Shown: in pieces, positions 23,399 to 34,900 of the stretch | Layout: each line of letters starts with the position of its first letter | Numbering within the stretch: position 1 is the stretch's first letter | NCBI GenBank assembly: GCA_015342445.1 | Contig: JACEFO010002484.1 | Location: 558,001 to 622,000 of the forward strand | From: Digitaria exilis | Taxonomy: Eukaryota; Streptophyta; Magnoliopsida; Poales; Poaceae | DNA length: 64,000 nucleotides | Direction: 5' to 3' | Notes under the pieces: generated by a model | What the model was told of the DNA's origin: nothing | The model's database searches: none | What the model saw: the letters and a program-made list of their open reading frames with translations, nothing else | Program-made: the position numbers and the translations under genes

Positions 23399-23683
23399 GG
23401 CCAGTCTCAGTGGGAGTTTCATGGGCAATAAATAGAGTGCCACATAGCCAGTTTTGGTGATGAGTCAGTGAATTAATGAAGAGAGAGGTGAAATGAGTTT
23501 CATGGTGATGAAACCCTCCATACACAGTTACCTAGACAGCTTGTGTCTTGCATGTAACATAGGAAACAACAATAGATAAAACTATGCATTGAGAGTGGGG
23601 TGTTTCATACCAGTTTCAAACATTTTTTTGATGATGTGGCACTCTAGGTAATCGTGTCCATGAAACTCCCATTGAGATTGGCC
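23399..23683. mobile_element. Tourist-like MITE (285 bp) with a perfect TAA target-site duplication
   Basis: The left end GGCCAGTCTCAGTGGGAGTT and the right end AACTCCCATTGAGATTGGCC are inverted repeats with few mismatches, extending inward through CATGG. Flanks are TAA at 23396-23398 and TAA at 23684-23686, as expected for PIF/Harbinger-type MITEs. No coding capacity. Confidence 0.88.
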
Positions 23684-25376
23684 TAAACCTATAACTGCAT
23701 TTATTGTGTGGTGAGTACCTAGTTCATGTGGGAATTGGGATGACAAGATGACAAACAGTAATCAAGGATTCAAGGGCTTCAACTTAAAATATAATAATGC
23801 GTTACATTCTAAGTTACTAGAATGGTAACTTTTTTCTTCGAAAGTTGTTACGGTACAATGGTATCGACTAGATTAATGTCAGCTATATACTACTTGCATT
23901 GCACATGCATATAACTTCAAACTCTTGTTGTACGATATATATTCCTTGTTTCCTTAATTCTACGCTTTGGATGGTATAAATAATACTTTTTCTACTAATA
24001 ATTTCAATCTGAAGAAGACAAACCACTAACTAGCAATAAGTTGGTACAGCAAATGAATAGAGTAGAAACGGAATAGTGCTTGCAACTTTGCAAGTGAACC
24101 TGACGAGTGACGACAGGTAGCTGCTGCTGCGTGCTGTCTTGCATATAGCTGGCACAAAAGAGGTTTTTTTTTTTTTTTTTTTTTTGAGACAGGCGCTGAG
24201 GCGCAAAAGAGTTCATGTCCCACCACCATCGCAGACGAGTGAATCCAATCCAACTACCTAACGTCCTAACCTAACCTACCAGCTAGCGCAGGACCGCGCG
24301 CCCCCGGTGGTGACCGTACCGGACTACCGGTTCTTCAGTTGGTCTCTGTTTCGTGAGAGAGGAGCGACACAGTAAAAAAAAAAAGGTGATGCAATCCAGT
24401 GGAATTTAAAGAATCAGAAGGATTGCACTGTGAGAATTATGTCGATGTGGAACAAAACTGTGAAGATCAAAACGATATATGACAGGTGCAACCATGATCC
24501 ATGAACCAAACAAGTGCAGCTTGCTAATGAAACCATGCATGAATCCTGAGCTCTTCTTGATTCTGTGCAGTCGTTATCCAACGAACGCTGAGAGCTAGCC
24601 ATGTTAATTACTCAGTCTAGCCACACTTTTTTTTTTAATTTTGAAAGTCTAACAAGGTGCCGCCGGGTTTTTTTTTTTTTTTGCATTGCTTGGCTATTTC
24701 ATTTCTTGTCTCGATCTGCAGTATTTGGCTTATAGTTGGGGTGCCAGGTACCCTGCTCTGTGCTGGTCAAGACAAGAAAACATTTTTTTAAAGGAAGGAA
24801 GGAAGCGTTAATAATCATTGCATATGAATCAACCAAAACTTGTCAGGCCCTGACCAAACTCTCTTGCTCTGCCTGCCACCACCGAAAGCTTGTCACACAG
24901 CATGTGGTATTGGGGGAGACGGAGCTCATCTTGTAGCACCCGGCCACGCGGACAAGCTGTTCTGTTTCACAAAGAGAGGGATTGGCAGCTGATGGAAATG
25001 GATACTCGATCAGGTTTCCTCCAGAGTTGGGAGTGGAAAGCGTAGTAATGATGTCATATTGGCATCTTTGAGAGTGTGGCAAGATGTTGTTGCCTGTGGT
25101 TCAAGTTGAGCTGCTTGAAAGCGCCTCCTCACCACACCAGCGGCGACCGCGGTGACCGGGGCATCCGGTGTGCGGGGCCCAGGCGCGGCCGGCGCGCGGC
25201 GAGGCAAGGCTGACGGCCCCGGTGCAGTGCCGGGCGTGACGACGGTTCCGCGGCCTGCCCGACCCTCCGCGTGGCGGCCGCGGTGAAAAAAATTCTCCAC
25301 CAACCGCGGCGTGGCAACACGCGCCAGCTCGAGCGGCGGATGCTGCTTCTGCGGCGGACGGAGATGACCGCCTCCC
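23684..25376. other. Spacer with homopolymer runs; GC-rich from 25.1 kb
   Basis: Contains T runs at about 24166-24185 and 24670. From 24820 to 25140 the minus strand reads codon-like text (for example DANMTSLLRFPLPTLEE) that I could not place in a family; it could be another captured fragment next to the ICln piece. 25140-25376 is GC-rich leader-like DNA directly before the ICln fragment. Confidence 0.4.
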
Positions 25377-25740
25377 ATGGCTCCAGGACTCCGATCCAGC
25401 GCTTCACTGACATTGCCAGCGACGGAGTGCCCCGCCTTGACGCCGCATCCGGCGCGCGAGGAGCTGATCCGCGTGGACCGCGCCGCCTCCATCGCCCTTG
25501 GCGGATTGGCCGCCGCTCGCCGGAGCCGCCGGGGACCCTGTTCATCACCACCAGGTAGTGGAGCTCAGCTTACCTGACTCATCCGACGACACGACATATG
25601 ATGCCTGCTGGCTTTTGCTCACCCAACTAGGAGGGTGGTTTTGGCTCAGCGAAGCGGAGAAGGGCAAAGGCTACGCCGAACGCCGTGGACTTTCTCGCCG
25701 TCTGCCCGTGTCGCTCCACGCTGTGTTGCGCGACCTGCAG
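25377..25740 (+). pseudogene. Fragment of an ICln (chloride-conductance regulator / methylosome subunit) gene
   Basis: Plant ICln N-terminal text is spread over shifting frames: an ATG at 25377 reads MAPGLR, then RFTDIASDGVPRLDAASG, then EELIRVDRAASIALG, then EPPGTLFITTR up to a donor-like AG|GTAGTG at 25554. A 70-odd-bp gap follows, then WLSEAEKGKGYA, VDFLAV and SLHAV at 25640-25735. At least three or four indels separate these pieces. The natural protein is over 200 residues, and only its PH-like N-terminal part is here. It lies 1.1 kb before a PECT1 fragment in the same orientation. Recognition is from family knowledge; a protein search would settle it. Confidence 0.75.
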
Positions 25741-26832
25741 GTGATTGGCGAAGCACGCTTTCTTTCTGCTGATATTGTAGTGCTCGTTTTAGAATTTACT
25801 CCCTTTTGAGTTGAGGGCCAATATGATTATTAGTTCATCATGTTTAGCTCTGATGTTGTGACATTTGAGCTATCTGTGCTTAAACCATGGGGACTGCATG
25901 TATACTCTACCTTGACTGCATGTTTCAGCTTGACATGCTCTTACTGAGAATGCCTTTAGCGAACAAGCAGCTTTGATTCACAAATCATAGAACTCCCATG
26001 GATTATTGAGGGTAGGATTTGGTCACACGTTTCTTAGCCCCCCCCCCCCCCCCCGTTTTTAAAGTTCATTAAAAGATTTTTTTTTTTTACTCTTACTGCA
26101 GCTGAGCTGCGGTGAAAGTTGCAGTCAGCTCCATTGTGCTTTTGGCGTTTATACCTTCGTATAGGTTGGTGATATGCTTGGTTCTCGTGACCCATGTGTG
26201 CTCAGATGTTTCCTTGTGGATAGGCACACGGTTCATCAGCTAGGTTGAGGCTGTAAAGCTTTTCATAGCCATGCATTTTCACAGATGAACAAAGTTTATC
26301 TCTATGCATATGAGGGGTGGTTTTGACTCATTTGTAGATAGGTGGCAGTTCATGTATTATTTTTTACTGGGTTTCTCCATTGCTACTCATTAATAAGGCA
26401 GCAGTAAGCAGTTACCAGGTATTGCTATCCTGAACCAAGCAAGCCCTCATTTGCATACTAATATATGGTACTCTTGCAGCTATGGTTATGCTTTGTCATT
26501 TTTGTGAATAAGAACCTGGTCGAACTTATGTAATAGCTGCACATCCTGATTCTGACAAATATGGATCCCATTTTGATGTTTAATAGGCGTGCAGTGAGCA
26601 ATTATGCATCCTTTCTGTTATTATTGTCGAGTTTAATAATTTGAGCAGCATAATGGTCTATGATTTTACAAGTGTTCTTCTCATGCCTTCCTGCTGTTGA
26701 TATAGTCGATGACTCTGTTCATGTAGCTTCAGGCTTTTACATCACCATTATCTAATTAGAAACTGCTGTCCTTGTAACTTGTGAGCAGTGAAAGAGTAAT
26801 ATGATGTTTCCTTCTTCGTGTTATCATGATAG
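25741..26832. other. Intron-like stretch between the ICln and PECT1 fragments
   Basis: Stop-rich, T-rich DNA with a run of 16 C at 26039-26054. It has the base composition of plant introns and may be captured intron sequence of either neighbour. No exon was recognised. Confidence 0.4.
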
Positions 26833-27510
26833 GACAAATGCTTCTTTGTGTTAGAGGAAGGAGGGATCTTTTGATGCTCATAATCACTCTTTGCTACAAA
26901 GGCAGTTCAGTTGTGGACATGGCCAGAAAGTCTAAATGTTGGTGGATCTGGAAGTGGAACTAGAGTATCTCATTTCCTTCCTACATCGAGGCGAATAGTT
27001 GAGTTCTCAAATAGCAGGGTATGATTTGTACAATTTCACATGCATTAATAATTTAATATATCATTTTTGTACCTTTTTACAACAAATTATTGTTATCATA
27101 AGAACTGATGATTAAAACTGTTCGTTGGAGACCTTTTTTGTCCATAGTATTGGTGTATTCTGGAAGTATAACAGTGGGAATAGAAACTGACAAGTCCTTG
27201 AGTAATGAGTGGTCAGAAAAATCAATATGTTTGGGAGACCAACTGTTCAGTAAATGCATTGGAAAACTTTTCATTGAATGAATGTAAAATCTGGTTGGCC
27301 ATAGTATACATCCATTTCTTGGAAGCTGTAAATGGTTGAATTTGTTTACTTGGTACAATGATTGGTTCTATATTCTAGACATGATTTTAGAATATGGCTA
27401 CTTGTTCTTTCTGTTGACTGTACACTTTCCCAATGCAGGGTCAAGGTCCACATTCTCGGATAGTTTATATAGATGGTGCATTTGATCTGTTCCATGCTGG
27501 ACATGTTGAG
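26833..27510 (+). pseudogene. Two-exon fragment of a PECT1 (ethanolamine-phosphate cytidylyltransferase) gene
   Basis: PECT makes CDP-ethanolamine for phosphatidylethanolamine synthesis. Exon 26833-27018 reads MLLCVRGRR, then HNHSLLQRQFSCGHGQK, and after a frameshift GSGSGTRVSHFLPTSRRIVE to the donor AGG|GTATG. Exon 27439-27510 (72 bp) reads GPHSRIVYIDGAFDLFHAGH and ends VE|GTAAATG. The HxGH (HAGH) nucleotidyl-transferase motif of the second catalytic domain is present. The upstream exons and everything after VE are missing: within 300 bp the sequence changes to CRP-family homology. Together with the ICln piece this is a mosaic of unrelated gene fragments, as seen in Helitrons or Pack-type transposons. 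Confidence 0.85.
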
Positions 27511-27788
27511 GTAAATGCGAATTTCCTTCCATGTGCCGACCCAAACAAAAGGAGGAATAAAGAAAGAGGACAAAACCATACATCAGCTAATAGATAGAAA
27601 TGCCTGTTTATGCTTGTGTTAGCTTGCCTTTTTCTGTTTCTTCATGAAAGCACACTGATTTGAGTCTTGTCTTTATATTTTCTTCTATGTAAATATTACG
27701 AATTGCTTGAGAATTTGGAGACTTTTTCCTTGTGAGCATTCACACGGATCAGCCCATTAGGTATCTTGTGGTATTTATCTGCGCTCGG

Positions 27789-28180
27789 TACGTATCTTGT
27801 TATGGTTTCAGTGTAAATTTTATATGTGACAGTTGCTGAAATTGGAACAAGCAAAATGGAGAGATATATAAATGTCGAGTCGGTAGGCATTATTCCAGCT
27901 GCCTTATTTACCTGACACAGACATATATCATCGTTGCTACATATTGCAACAACGGCAGGGATATGTGTTGCATCGACGTGCTGCAATGAGTTTGTATGCA
28001 ATGCAGCCAGGCTGGAATCTCCCAGCACCAGCACAAATGCACAATCAGGATTATCTCCCACAGCTGTACCATAGAGCTGCCACTAATGCACTGTTTTTTT
28101 GCGCAAATGCCAGTAATGTACTAGGTCATAACAAACGGATGTGTTAAACGATCTATATCTCCCTGTATCAATCTTAATCA
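27789..28180 (+). pseudogene. Decayed exon 2 of a CRP-B-like cysteine-rich peptide gene, without the MITE
   Basis: Collinear with CRP-B from its intron 1 (GTACGTATCTTGT at 27789, matching 37490) through exon 2 (27837-28083) into the 3' flank. Shared stretches include GGAACAAGCAAA, GGCATTATTCCAGCTG, TTGCATCGACGTGCTGCAAT and AGGATTATCTCCCAC. The acceptor AG is lost (AGTTG for TAGG), several indels shift the frame and a TGA arises early. No signal-peptide exon lies upstream; the PECT1 fragment is there instead. At the position of the CRP-B MITE this copy simply reads ACATATATCATCG, that is, an empty site. Homology continues weakly in the 3' flank to about 28.5 kb. Confidence 0.9.
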
Positions 28181-29739
28181 GGAAGCTTAATTCCATGTTA
28201 ATCAGAGAAAAAAGAAAATCTGAGTGACACAACAACCAAAAAAGGAAAACAACGCTCTCGAGTGTTACCTTGTCACTCCTCGAAAATTAAAACTAAACAT
28301 CCATGCACTCGCCTCAAATAAGATATAGGGCTCTCCTATTCGTTCGAAACAGGAAGTGTATGCATAACTAAGGCGTCCATCAACGTACGTACTAAGCAAC
28401 GCATAGACGACGACACACGCAGCCATGCAGGCGCTAAGCGCTTAGGACTAAAACATTTTCTTTTTTTGGTTTAGAATCACTAGTACATTTACATGAGATC
28501 GATCGAGATACACATGGGCTGAGGGGTGGCAGCGGGGCAGCACGTATCGATCAACCAAGCTACTACAAATGTAGCGTAGTAAGCTTGTGTTGGGCCGCAA
28601 TGTGAGTTTCTCTTCTTTCCATGGAGTTTCTGGGCTAGGGGGCTTAAGCCCCCACTACCCCAACGCTCATAATTTTTTAGTTTTTCTAGTTTTTAATTAA
28701 AGTACTTCAGACATGGTGTATTTAAAGTACTACAATTATCTGTAGTAATTCATCCGGTGTCCAGCATGTTGGATCAACATTTGAAGAAATTCTTTCACCT
28801 ATGCAAGTCATGTGGCAGTATTAGATATGATAAAAAAAATTATTAGAAAGCCGAAAGCCAAAATAAATTGCATGCTTTCGTTGGGTTTTTGACCGAGTTA
28901 AGTGCTTCAGTTTCCAGGTCCTTTCTGACCGGTTGCTCCCAAAGCACCTAAATGATGCAAAATATTATCTACGAGGTTATGATTTTATTGCACACATTTT
29001 TCATAGTGGAATCAGAACCTAGAAAGCATCTGCATCTATTTTATCATCACTGCTATTGATAAAAAATGTGTTTTTGGGTTGTTCTAGCCAAATTTTTTAA
29101 GAAAGATATTCGATGATATGGGTCTTATTCCAATCCATTTGGGGGGGGGGGCGAGCACAATTCATAGGCCTTACAATACTTTTGTTTTCTTTAGTCTCAA
29201 ATGATATAAACATGGTTTTGTAATCAGAAAAGTAGAACTTGTTGGATATATAAAAAATAAACCACATACACAACAAACAGTAAAAACACACACACGTGTC
29301 GCTAGAGAAACAATTAAATTTGCAAATTTTAGTTTGAGTTATTATAACAAATATTAATAGAAAAGTATAAACTACTCATACTACAATTTTAACCATACGA
29401 ATATATTAAGAAACATATCTAAGTTGAATGTTGAATACATTAAGAAACACCACAGAGTCAGAATTTAACCTTATCTGTAAGGTTATGGTAGTGGATGCTG
29501 ACACAATATTTGTTGTTTTAGGTAGTTAGAATTTAACCTGTTCGTCTTCTTCCTCTTCTTCTGTCTCAAAAAATGGAGGGGGGCTTAGGGGGTATCCATG
29601 GGTTTTGAGGAGATAGGGGGCATGGGCCCCCCTACACCCCATGGATTTGTCCCTGTCTGCCAAGTAATTATCAAGTTTTAAAGAAACATGATATTTTTGC
29701 AATAAATATTATTAAATTGGTAAACTTTTAGAATTAACT
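28181..29739. other. Spacer, duplicated CRP 3' flank then low-complexity DNA
   Basis: 28181-28500 still resembles the CRP-B 3' flank (ATCAACGTACGTACTAA; GCGCTTAGGACTA; TTTACATGAGATC). 28620-28670 and 29575-29650 carry G/C-rich blocks around GGGGGCTTA and GGGGGCATGGGCCCCC that could mark ends of an unrecognised element; no inverted repeat was confirmed. Confidence 0.4.
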
Positions 29740-29880
29740 CCTCAGTCATGAATGCCTTTTCAAGGTCATTGACAATAGGGATGAGGTTACCATCATAATC
29801 AAGGAAAGATAAATTCTTTTGTGTTGTGTTGGGTTCATGATCTTCTCAAATTAAACTAAAGCTGGAGGACTTACATCCTA
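29740..29880 (-). pseudogene. Second trehalose-6-phosphate phosphatase remnant (one exon)
   Basis: On the minus strand this reads PPALV-stop-FEKIMN and, after a frameshift, FLDYDGNLIPIVNDLEKAFM then TEE. This aligns with the first exon of the TPP gene at 14.6 kb (SLDCFEDIL...LDYDGTLAAIVNDPDKAY). The motif-I Thr is Asn, a stop and a frameshift are present, and the following donor is lost. No other TPP exons were found nearby. Orientation is the same as that of the larger TPP copy, and it likewise lies 3' of a CRP-family copy. Confidence 0.8.
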
Positions 29881-31931
29881 TAGTAACAATAGAATGGTTC
29901 ACTCCCATGGAAATGAACTCAATAAACTGCAAAACATAATATTCATCAGGGGTGGGTATAGAGGGATTCCAGTTTCACCACTAGTAAAATGCAAACCTTT
30001 GTTAGAGAAAACTCTGGTCGAATGTAGCCTATTCCTGCTGATGGTTCAACCTTCCATGTTTGCAATCGTACTATTCTATTAGCCTTTGTAAGTGAACTGC
30101 TCATGTATCAGAGAGAATGGTCGTGGAAGCCTGGTGTAGTGGTGTAATAGCTTTTGTTTCATATTAACCATATGAAATTGGTTGATCTTTTTCCTCAAAA
30201 CGGCTTAAAAGCATTGTAATGGTTTTGGCTGCTAGAAGTCTTAATGAAATCAGTTGGGGACGCTCTCCCCAATGTTGACCCTAAAAAACGCTCAGATATC
30301 AATATATCAATATTCAGTAGGCCTATTTCTAGCATAGTAGCAATTTGAATAAGCTCAATGATCATCTATCGTGTCTATCCATGTAGAAACCCTCGGAGAG
30401 TTCGAACACATGCATAATGGTGAATCCCAACCAACCATTGTCCTCCACTGCGATGAGGATAGCCCATGGTTATAGTGCTCCCATCCTAGGCAGTGGAAAA
30501 CGTGGAGGTATGACATAACAACGAGAGATAACTTGAGAAACTGAAGAGTTGATGTTGTAGGTGCCCTTCTTTAGGGAACCTCCTTCTGTGTGTGCACCAT
30601 GAAGCTCTTACATCTTTCTTTCTTTCTTCTTTCTTCTTTCCTTTTTGAGAGCGCATGTGTATCTTGTAGTTGTTCAGTGTTCAGGCATGTTTGGTAAGTT
30701 GGACATGGATGCTCAAAATAGGATACCTGGGCCCCATGACTACAAACAGAAACATGGACCGAAACCAATGAAGAAGCTTCATGCAGCACCACCATTTCTC
30801 TGCAAAAAGCAGCACCATTTTTTTGCAGCCAATTCAAAAGTTTCAGGCTTTCCCTTGATGAATCATATATTTTATTATATATTGTCCAATGGATCTGTAA
30901 AAAACCAGCTCTGGTTCTTCAAGCTGTAAAACATCATATACTCATTTTCTTAAGAGAAAGTGTTTGGATATAAAAGGAAACATATTCATAATTCATACCA
31001 GCCTTTGGTTGACGGCCACAGTACAAGTAGGATAAATGCAGGGGCTATCCGCTTACTGAGAAAGCAACAAGCTTGACACCAAAAAACCAAGAGGTCAAAA
31101 TAAAGATAAGAACCCCTTGAACAAAATGCGGAACCTCTCAAGGTACATAACACTGGCATCAGCAATCTGCTCGAGAGTTGTATCAACATAAAGCTGAACC
31201 AATATTCCACTACCACTATTGTTGTCCTTGACCAAGAAGCCTTTACATGTGCACCTTTAGATTGACAAGCACTTGAAGCATTGATCCCTCACCTTGTAGA
31301 GGCATTCCGGTGCTGCAGAAATTCATAAATAACATCATATGGTTGGGGGATAGATTTGCCCTCAATGGCATCTATTTTTTAACCAACAACAAGGGACCTG
31401 CAATTTGCTGCTAATGACAAACCAAACAAGTAAATAGCACTAATGTATTATTCCAGATCCAGTTGTTAACATTTGACAACCACACCTGTTAACCCCTCCA
31501 TACAGAAAAAAACTGCCTAGCCTTGTCCAACACATACTGTCATCCATATCCTAATGAATTTACAAATTACAAGGTTAAAGATAGGTGCTATGCTCGTATT
31601 CTGAAGTACGACAACTAGAAACCCATGTATGTAATGAGCATTTTCGTTTATCTCCCACTGAAAACATTTGTTTTTCTTGAAAGGATCCTGGGAACCTTTT
31701 GACCCAGCAATCCAGCTTAAATTAAATGTCCATAGCATGTGCTACGTGTTTTCTCTCATGCAACAGCACACAGCCGTCTTGAATATTTGAGAAAAACATG
31801 TGCAACGAGTGAATACATTCCCAACTATTTCAACCTAAATTCTAAGATTGGTCTATCACAATTCACAAGTAGATAGAAATGTATTTGTAATATAGGTCTG
31901 TATCTCATTGCAACATGGCAGATTCATTAGC
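29881..31931. other. Spacer
   Basis: No coding signal on either strand beyond short chance frames. A pyrimidine tract (TTTCTTTC...) is at 30610-30645. AT-rich, intron-like throughout. Confidence 0.5.
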
Positions 31932-34900
31932 TGTAACACCCCTGGTGTTAATTAACACTAAAAGGATGTTTAAGTTAAACTAAGGACAATTCAAAAGTGA
32001 AATTTAAGAAAATGAGGAAAAGTTATCAAATTTGAGCCAAAAACCATTCAAATGAAGCAATAAGAAAACTTTGAAAAATTCCTAAGAACTTGAAAAAGTG
32101 CAAATGTGAAAGTTGGAGCATAAGTCAAACCAAGAAACTTCTCTTTTCAAACCATGGCCTAAAAATGCTTGGAAGCATCTCAAAAATTCAAACCCTAAAC
32201 TTGGAATTTGAATTTTCCAATTCAAATTCAAAGCTGAAATGGAATCTTAGCCAAATCTCAAGATTTTACCACAGAACATCAAAATCTCCAAAAAGCAAAG
32301 TTGTACACCTTCACATTTCAGAACTTTGCCTCTTTTGGCACTTTGGCCAATTTTGCCACCTAGCCCCTCAAATTTCACAAATTCAGTTCAAAACAGGGAA
32401 TTACCCCCTTTTGAATTACGGCCGAACTTTCAACTCTTTTTCAAAATCTCCAGTGCAGGGGCGTGTCTCATGAAATTCTAAACAACTTTCATGTTGGAAG
32501 ATTTCCGAGCCACATTCAAAATTTTGGAATTTGAGCCATGCCAATCAGTTGACCTTTTGCCCGGCCGAGGCGCGCTCACGGGTCGCTCACGCCGCGCCCG
32601 CGCGTGCCGCGCTCGCCGCCGGCAGCCTCCTGCCGCCGTCCGGCCTCGCCTGAGCCGACCAATGGCACCGTTGCATGTCCCCGCACGCGGTGCACGCTTC
32701 TGGCAAGGTCGCATGGCCGGAGACGCACTGTAGCGCTGACTCCCGCGCTCGCCATCGCGTCGCCGCCGCGGACCGCCGGATTTTGCCGTCGCCGCCGTTG
32801 CCCATCGGTCCAATGCGCGACTTTTGCGCCCGAGCGTCGCCTTTTCCTTCCCCGCGCTGTCTTCTCGCCTCGCCCACGCGCGCCTGCCGCCTGCAGCACG
32901 CCTGCGCGCCGCGCTGACGCCGCGCACGGCGCCAACACGGCCGCGACAAGCCGCTGCCGCCGCGACAGCTCACCGAGCTGCCCCAACCTCTATCCCGTGC
33001 TTCCCGAGCATCCCCTTCCTCCCCTCTCACTCCTACTTAAGCCCCCAAACAGTTCCCCTCTCTTCCACGCCGGAAAACGCTCGCCGGAGCAAGCAGAGGC
33101 GCCGCCGAGCTCGTTCCCATGGGCAGCCCTCTCCACTGCTCCTCCGGCGGAACCGAGGGCACCAATAGCTTCCTCGTGCCGCGCTGGTGCTCACCGACCT
33201 CTTCCCCGACCCTCTCCGACCCCGACGCCGCCGGTCGCCGCTCGCCGGAGCAAGCCGAGCCGCCACCACCGTCGTTGACCTCGATTCCGGCCATCCCCGA
33301 CCTCGAGACCTAGCTCAAAAGAACCGCGGTGAGCCCCTCTCCGTTTCCCCCTACTTTCCCGGCCCGGTCTCGCCGCCGTTTGGCCGGCGTAACCACGCCG
33401 GCGAACTCGAGGGCCTTAGTGTGTCTTCAACCTCTTTCCAGGGGGCCGAGCGTAAAATGCAGGGACTTGTTTGTAAGAGATTCAAAACTTCCAGGGTTCC
33501 CCGCGTAAAATAGATTCTATATTTTAGGTTTAATTCGCTGAGATCTTAAAAATTCGTAGAAAATCATAGAAAAATAAGAAAAATGCCAAACCAATTTTGT
33601 AGTGACCAGTGAATCTAGAAGGCCAACTTCCTCCTTTGCACCTCACTCAGTGGAGCTGTAGATTTTGAAATATAAATTCATTTCAGTTTGAGCACTTTTC
33701 ATCATAGTTCAAAATCTACACATGCACTGGAGCCGGTCTTGGGATATGTTGTTAGTGTGCTTATCATTAGCTTAATGCGCAAAGGGTGCACAAAAATTCC
33801 CAGTGGATTTAGGGTTATGATTTTCCAAATATATACCCTGCTGTTTTGGCAAAGAAATCACAGAAAATAATTTACTCAGTGAAACATCACCTCCTTCACA
33901 CAGAAACTTAATCAAGACATTAGAAACCTTAGAAAAATGAAAATGGTAATTTTTGGACACTGGAAAATGGCTAAATGATTTTTGGTAGTTTAAACATGGT
34001 GAAATTCCACAAAAATAATCATAAATCAAAACCACCTACAAACTTGCAGAGAGGTCACTCTTGGCACCCTAAGTCACTGTGCCAAGTGGTGTGGACAGAA
34101 ACCTTGTGATTATTTTTGTAGAAATTTAGTTTGTTTTTAGGAAAAAAGATAAGAACATTTTTTAATAAATTATAGAAAAAACAACTTGAGCCAAATTTTG
34201 GCCTAGGCTCCTGCCTTGGCATGAGTAAGCCTCTGGTCAAATGGCACCTAAAAAATAATATTCCTAAGTTCACCTTTTGAATAATAGAAAAAGGACTTAA
34301 ATAGTGGAAAAGAGAAGAAAAAGAAAAGAAAAGAGAAGAAAAAGAAAAGAAAATAGAAAAACCTAAAACTCTAAAATCAAAGTAAAGGTTCAAAATGAAA
34401 AGGGTATATTCACTTTTAATTAATGTTTATCCTTTCCAATTCATTAACCAAGATTTAAATAAACCCTAACTATTTAAATCTCGATACTTAAGCATTCATG
34501 CATTCGTGTAGATTCGGGTCTCGCCGACGGAGTCTATGAGCTAGTCCCCGCTGCCGAGGAGATCGCCCAGGAGTCCGAGGTGAACGTGGTGCACGTGGAT
34601 CCGAGCCCCGAGCAGGAGTACCGCTTCGAGCCGGAAGGCAAGCCCCGGAGCATAACCTAACTTTACTTACGCAAATTATTTGATTATATGTTTGTGCATT
34701 TAAGTTTCAAGGAGTTGAATGAAACCCTAGATTGCATGATCATAGGTTCCTTTGATTGAACACTAGTAGGTTAGGTTCGATAGTCGCTATGCTTAAGACC
34801 GATAGAAGTCGAGTGTTTCCGACACTCGCGAGATATAGGAGTTGTATGTCTACTCATATCAGAAACACTAGAGATGATGGACGGATGATTGTAGATACCC

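Noticed and set aside
27696..28061. 121-codon minus-strand frame
   Set aside because: Antisense to the decayed CRP exon; no domain.
32478..33313. Many long frames on both strands (up to 224 codons)
   Set aside because: Extreme GC content inside the candidate LTR makes stops rare; Arg/Pro/Ala-rich low-complexity text without motifs.
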